The notes under the pieces are model-generated. The model had not been told where the DNA came from. It saw only the letters and a list, made by a program, of their open reading frames with translations, and did no database searches. Positions 61,203 through 64,000 of a DNA stretch of 64,000 bases are shown here, in pieces. Position 1 is the stretch's first letter, and every line of letters starts with the position of its first letter. The DNA is from Methyloversatilis discipulorum (GTDB taxonomy: Bacteria > Pseudomonadota > Gammaproteobacteria > Burkholderiales > Rhodocyclaceae). The translations under genes and the position numbers were made by a program. The DNA lies in contig NZ_ARVV01000001.1 of assembly GCF_000385375.1 (NCBI RefSeq), forward strand, positions 806,001-870,000, given 5' to 3'.

Positions 61203-62924
61203 TCATTTCCTGGGCAGCTTGAATACCCAGATCACGCCGCCCTGCGGCACGGTGGTCTTCTTGTCGAGCACCGCGTTGAAGGCGCCCTGCATGCGCTCGG
61301 CATCGACGCCCCAGCCGGACTGCACGGCGATGTACTGTTCGCCGTCGACCTCGAAGCTGGAGGGCACGCCGGTCACGCCCGAGTTGGTCGGGAATTCCCA
61401 CAGCAGCTTGCCGGTGCTCGCGTTGAAGGCGCGGAACTTGCGGTCGTTGGTGCCGCCGCCGAACACCAGGTTGCCGGCCGTGGTCATCAGCGGGCCCCAG
61501 TTCATTTCCGGGTAGGTGTGGGTCCACACCTTCTTGCCGGTCTTGAGGTCCCAGGCCTGCACTTCGCCGATATGCACCTTCGACTCCGGCGTCATGCGCA
61601 CATTGGTGAGCACGTTCTCGATCGACACGCCGAGGTAGAGATCGCCCTTGTTGTACTTGACCGGCTCGCCGGTCAGTTCCGAGCACAGATTGTTCTGCGC
61701 CGGGATGTAGAGCAGGCCGGTATGCGGGTTGTAGGCCTCGGGCGGCCAGTCCTTGCCGCCCCACAGCGAGGGGCAGAAATTCACCGTCTTGCCGGTGGCG
61801 GGGATGCGCGCCGGGTCGTAGGTCGGGCGGCCGGTCTTCGGGTCGAGCCGGGTGAACACGTTCTGCGTGACGTAGGGCCAGGCATCGACGTAATTCACCT
61901 TGCTGTCGGTGCGCTCCAGCATCCACAGATAGCCGTTGCGGCCGGCGTGCACCAGCGACTTCACCTTCCTGCCCTTGTGCTCGAGGTCGATCAGCAGCGG
62001 GGCCGACACCTCGTCCCAGTCCCACGAGTCGTTGTGGTGGTACTGGTGATAGCCCTTGAGCTTGCCGGTGTCGACATCCAGTGCCAGCACCGAGTTGGCG
62101 TACAGGTTGTCGCCGCTGCGCGTGTCGGCCATCCACGGGCCGGCGTTGCCGACACCCCAGAAGGCGAGGTTGGTGTCCGGGTCGTAGGTGCCGGTGATCC
62201 ACACCGAGCCGCCGCCGCGCTTGTAGGTATCGCCCGGCCAGGTGTCGCCGCCCGGTTCGCCGGGGCCGGCGATGGTGTAGGTGCGCCACGCTTCCTTGCC
62301 GGAGTCGGCATCGAAGGCGGCGACGAAACCACGGATGCCGTATTCGCCACCGGAACTGCCGATCATGATCTTGCCCTTGGCGGCCAGCGGCGCCAGCGTC
62401 ATGTAGTAGCCGGACTTCCAGTCGGCCACCGCGGTCTTCCACACCTCCTTGCCGGTCTTCGCGTCGAGCGCGACCAGGAAGGCGTCAGTGGTGGCGATGT
62501 ACACGCGGTCGCCGTACAGCGCGACGCCGCGGTTGGTCGGGTGCAGCTGCTGCAGCTCGTCCGGAATGGTTTTCTTGTAGCGCCAGATCTCCCGGCCGGT
62601 CTTCGCTTCCAGACAGATGACCTGGTTGTTCGGCGTGGCGACGAACATGTAGCCGTTGTTCACGATGGGCGGCGCCTGATGCCCTTCGGTCATGCCGGTC
62701 GAGAAGGCCCATGCCAGCTGCAGCTTGTCGACGTTCTTGTCGCTCACCTGCTTGAGCGGGCTGTAGCCCCAGCCGGCGTAGTTGGCGCGGTACATCAGCC
62801 AGTTCTGCGCCTCCGGCTTGTTCAGCCGCGCGTCGGTCACCGGCGCGTAGGCCGGCAGCGCACTGGCCGCCAGCGGTGCGAGCAGTGCCGCCGCGAGGGC
62901 GGTCCGCTTCATCATGGTTTTCAT
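61203..62924 (-). CDS. PQQ-dependent alcohol dehydrogenase, methanol/ethanol family
   Basis: The 573-residue periplasmic quinoprotein has a signal peptide (KRTALAAALLAPLAASALPA), eight propeller blades with tryptophan docking motifs, and metal-site residues: E in SSGGEYGIRG, N in GVGNAGPW, and an aspartate pair D302-W-D304 in NDSWDWDEVS. A second aspartate two residues after the catalytic one is the hallmark of lanthanide-using enzymes, but some other PQQ classes share it. The two adjacent cysteines usually found before NRG are absent (QLHPTNRG). Electrons presumably leave via a cytochrome or the Rieske protein. AGGAGG precedes the ATG. A Rieske gene lies just upstream. Confidence 0.9.
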   Translation of the reverse strand: MKTMMKRTALAAALLAPLAASALPAYAPVTDARLNKPEAQNWLMYRANYAGWGYSPLKQVSDKNVDKLQLAWAFSTGMTEGHQAPPIVNNGYMFVATPNNQVICLEAKTGREIWRYKKTIPDELQQLHPTNRGVALYGDRVYIATTDAFLVALDAKTGKEVWKTAVADWKSGYYMTLAPLAAKGKIMIGSSGGEYGIRGFVAAFDADSGKEAWRTYTIAGPGEPGGDTWPGDTYKRGGGSVWITGTYDPDTNLAFWGVGNAGPWMADTRSGDNLYANSVLALDVDTGKLKGYHQYHHNDSWDWDEVSAPLLIDLEHKGRKVKSLVHAGRNGYLWMLERTDSKVNYVDAWPYVTQNVFTRLDPKTGRPTYDPARIPATGKTVNFCPSLWGGKDWPPEAYNPHTGLLYIPAQNNLCSELTGEPVKYNKGDLYLGVSIENVLTNVRMTPESKVHIGEVQAWDLKTGKKVWTHTYPEMNWGPLMTTAGNLVFGGGTNDRKFRAFNASTGKLLWEFPTNSGVTGVPSSFEVDGEQYIAVQSGWGVDAERMQGAFNAVLDKKTTVPQGGVIWVFKLPRK

Positions 62925-63039
62925 GCTTCCTCCTGTGTTTTAGGGCGAAGGTGTGGTCGCGCTTCGTGGGCGCAACCGCTGCTGCAGCCCGGACGCTTCG
63001 CCTTGTGACGTCCGGACGGTGTAAAGCGGTATCGCGCGG

Positions 63040-63648
63040 TCAGCCCTTGCGCACGCCGGGCACGGAACTGAACGCGCCGGCCACCACCAGCTCGCCGTTC
63101 TCGCTCTTCAGCGGCAGCCAGGGCAGCGCGCGTGCGGCCGGACCTGCGGTGACGGCACCGGCCTTCAGCGGATCAAATTTGGAGAAGTGGCAGAAACAGA
63201 ACATCGCGCCGCCATTGGCGTCCCACTCGCTGACCTCGCAACCCTGGTGGGTGCATACCGCCGAGTAGGCGAGCACGCCGTCGGCGCTGCGGGCGCGGGT
63301 TTCGTCGTCGAGCGACGCCGGGTCGAAGCGCATCAGGATGACTCGACCCAGACGGCTGCCGTCGCGTACCAGCGCATCGGTCGCGGCGAAGGGCAGGGCG
63401 CGCACCGGCTTGCTGGCGAGCGGAATGTCGGCGACCTTCAGCGGCTGCGGCGTGTCTTCGTCGTCCATGCGCACCAGGCGGTCGCCCGGCTGCGGCGGCA
63501 GGTCGGCCGGCTCGCTGGCCTGCGCGCCACGCAGGCCGCTTCCGAGCATGACGGTGACCGCGATGGCGGCTTTCATTGCATCGCGACGCTGCATGCAGCA
63601 GGGGGCGCATGCCTTGTCGGCGATTTTTTTCGTGTTGTCCTTGTCCAT
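63040..63648 (-). CDS. Rieske [2Fe-2S] protein with Tat-like signal
   Basis: The 202-residue protein starts with MDKDNTKKIADK, a cysteine-rich patch and a possible twin-arginine stretch (MQRRDAMKAAIAVTVMLGSG), then a Rieske domain with CTHQGC and CFCHFS as cluster ligands. It resembles small Rieske subunits (arsenite-oxidase-like) and would sit in the periplasm as an electron carrier. A longer frame exists, but GAGGAG sits just before this ATG. It is the first gene of the operon that includes the PQQ alcohol dehydrogenase, so it could accept electrons from that enzyme, which would be unusual since a cytochrome c is the normal partner. Confidence 0.85.
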   Translation of the reverse strand: MDKDNTKKIADKACAPCCMQRRDAMKAAIAVTVMLGSGLRGAQASEPADLPPQPGDRLVRMDDEDTPQPLKVADIPLASKPVRALPFAATDALVRDGSRLGRVILMRFDPASLDDETRARSADGVLAYSAVCTHQGCEVSEWDANGGAMFCFCHFSKFDPLKAGAVTAGPAARALPWLPLKSENGELVVAGAFSSVPGVRKG

Positions 63649-63685
63649 GGTCTCCTCGCAGGTTCGGTGTGGCGAACAGCCCTGG

Positions 63686-63701
63686 AGCGAGCGGCGTGCC
63701 A
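63686..63701 (-). promoter_or_regulatory. Sigma-54 (-24/-12) promoter of the Rieske/alcohol dehydrogenase operon
   Basis: On the minus strand this reads TGGCACGCCGCTCGCT. It has GG and GC ten bases apart and only one mismatch to TGGCACG-N4-TTGC. A start near 63676 would leave a leader of about 28 bases before the Rieske ATG, a good fit. Activator sites lie about 157 bases upstream. Confidence 0.7.
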
Positions 63702-63844
63702 TGTGCCGGACGCGGCTTCGATATGCGGATGGGCTGTGTTGCAGAGGTGTTTCAAACGACGCAGTGGCGCCGGATTTACCCGCCAGAACGGGGAATTCAT
63801 CCCGCAGGCGAGCAAGGTCGAGGGCGGCGGGATTTCCCGCTCAG

Positions 63845-63872
63845 GTGAGACGGAATCTCACTCGAAGTGAGA
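63845..63872 (-). promoter_or_regulatory. Tandem GTGAGA/TCTCAC half-sites, probable sigma-54 activator site
   Basis: Two overlapping dyads occur: GTGAGA-CGGAA-TCTCAC (63845-63861) and TCTCACT-CGA-AGTGAGA (63856-63872). Their centre is about 157 bases upstream of the -24/-12 element, typical for an enhancer-binding protein. The GAGAC/GTCTC core is shared with the site before the first PQQ dehydrogenase. Confidence 0.65.
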
Positions 63873-64000
63873 CAAATCCTTGTAATTCAGTGGCTTGCAG
63901 GGGTGTTTCGATGCTGCGGTGCAACGGAGGTTCCGCTTGAAGCGCGCGGAAGGCGTCTCCTACACTGTCGCGAAAACAGCTGGCGGCGTGACCGCACGGC

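Larger units (their letters stand above)
63649..64000. other. Upstream region of the Rieske operon to the window edge
   Basis: This stretch contains the sigma-54 promoter, the GTGAGA half-sites and another small dyad GCGGGATTTCCCGC (63827-63840). The last 120 bases show no clear gene start within the window. Confidence 0.5.

Noticed and set aside
1..64000. CRISPR arrays, tRNA or rRNA genes, prophage and insertion sequences
   Set aside because: I saw no regular repeat-spacer pattern, no cloverleaf-like stretch, and no transposase, integrase or phage structural protein. The short repeats found are REP-like only.

Overview
The window looks like the chromosome of a betaproteobacterium, most likely in the Rhodocyclales and perhaps close to Methyloversatilis. 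The reasons are the high GC content, the fbp-prk-tkt-gap-pgk-pyk-fba-purC order next to a divergent cbbR, a narXL-narKK-narGHJI cluster followed by a parvulin gene, two PQQ-dependent dehydrogenases, and a cluster that I recall as the HPr-rel-A type. The genus is inferred; no rRNA or tRNA gene is visible to settle it.

Layout. Positions 1-4600 hold housekeeping and stress genes (DUF1653, GNAT, trxC, a small DksA-like factor, an amidase) separated by REP-like repeats. Positions 4565-7370 hold a PQQ dehydrogenase and a frameshifted cytochrome c. Positions 7370-24555 form an anaerobic-respiration region, all on the minus strand: narXL, two nitrate/nitrite transporters, narGHJI, a parvulin, then ubiU-ubiV-ubiT for oxygen-independent ubiquinone synthesis, a carbonic anhydrase and a small membrane protein. 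A divergent PAS/GAF histidine kinase follows (24784-27471). Positions 27542-39022 carry purC and a Calvin-cycle/glycolysis cluster with divergent cbbR; no RuBisCO genes are in the window. Positions 39030-47764 are mixed housekeeping (inositol phosphatase, rsmE, polyphosphate:AMP phosphotransferase, argA, a diguanylate cyclase, yggX, a Sel1 protein, phoU). Positions 47819-51509 carry rpiA and a cluster of nucleotidyltransferase, HPr-kinase-like protein, PqqD-like protein and a Tat-exported cysteine-rich protein. Positions 51816-57867 are the pyruvate dehydrogenase genes. Positions 58280-63648 are an apparent alcohol-oxidation operon: Rieske protein, PQQ alcohol dehydrogenase, outer-membrane channel, DUF1097 protein and aldehyde dehydrogenase.

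How the parts work together. FNR/ANR-type boxes lie in front of narK, the DksA-like gene, ubiU (inside a large hairpin) and between narX and the PAS kinase, so nitrate respiration, anaerobic quinone synthesis and a stringent-type regulator may share one oxygen switch. Both PQQ dehydrogenase operons have a sigma-54-like -24/-12 promoter with GAGAC/GTCTC palindromes upstream, which suggests that one enhancer-binding protein (not in the window) controls both. The least understood locus is the HPr-kinase-like/PqqD-like/nucleotidyltransferase cluster with its Tat-exported neighbour, which could be a protein-modification system with a dedicated secreted substrate.
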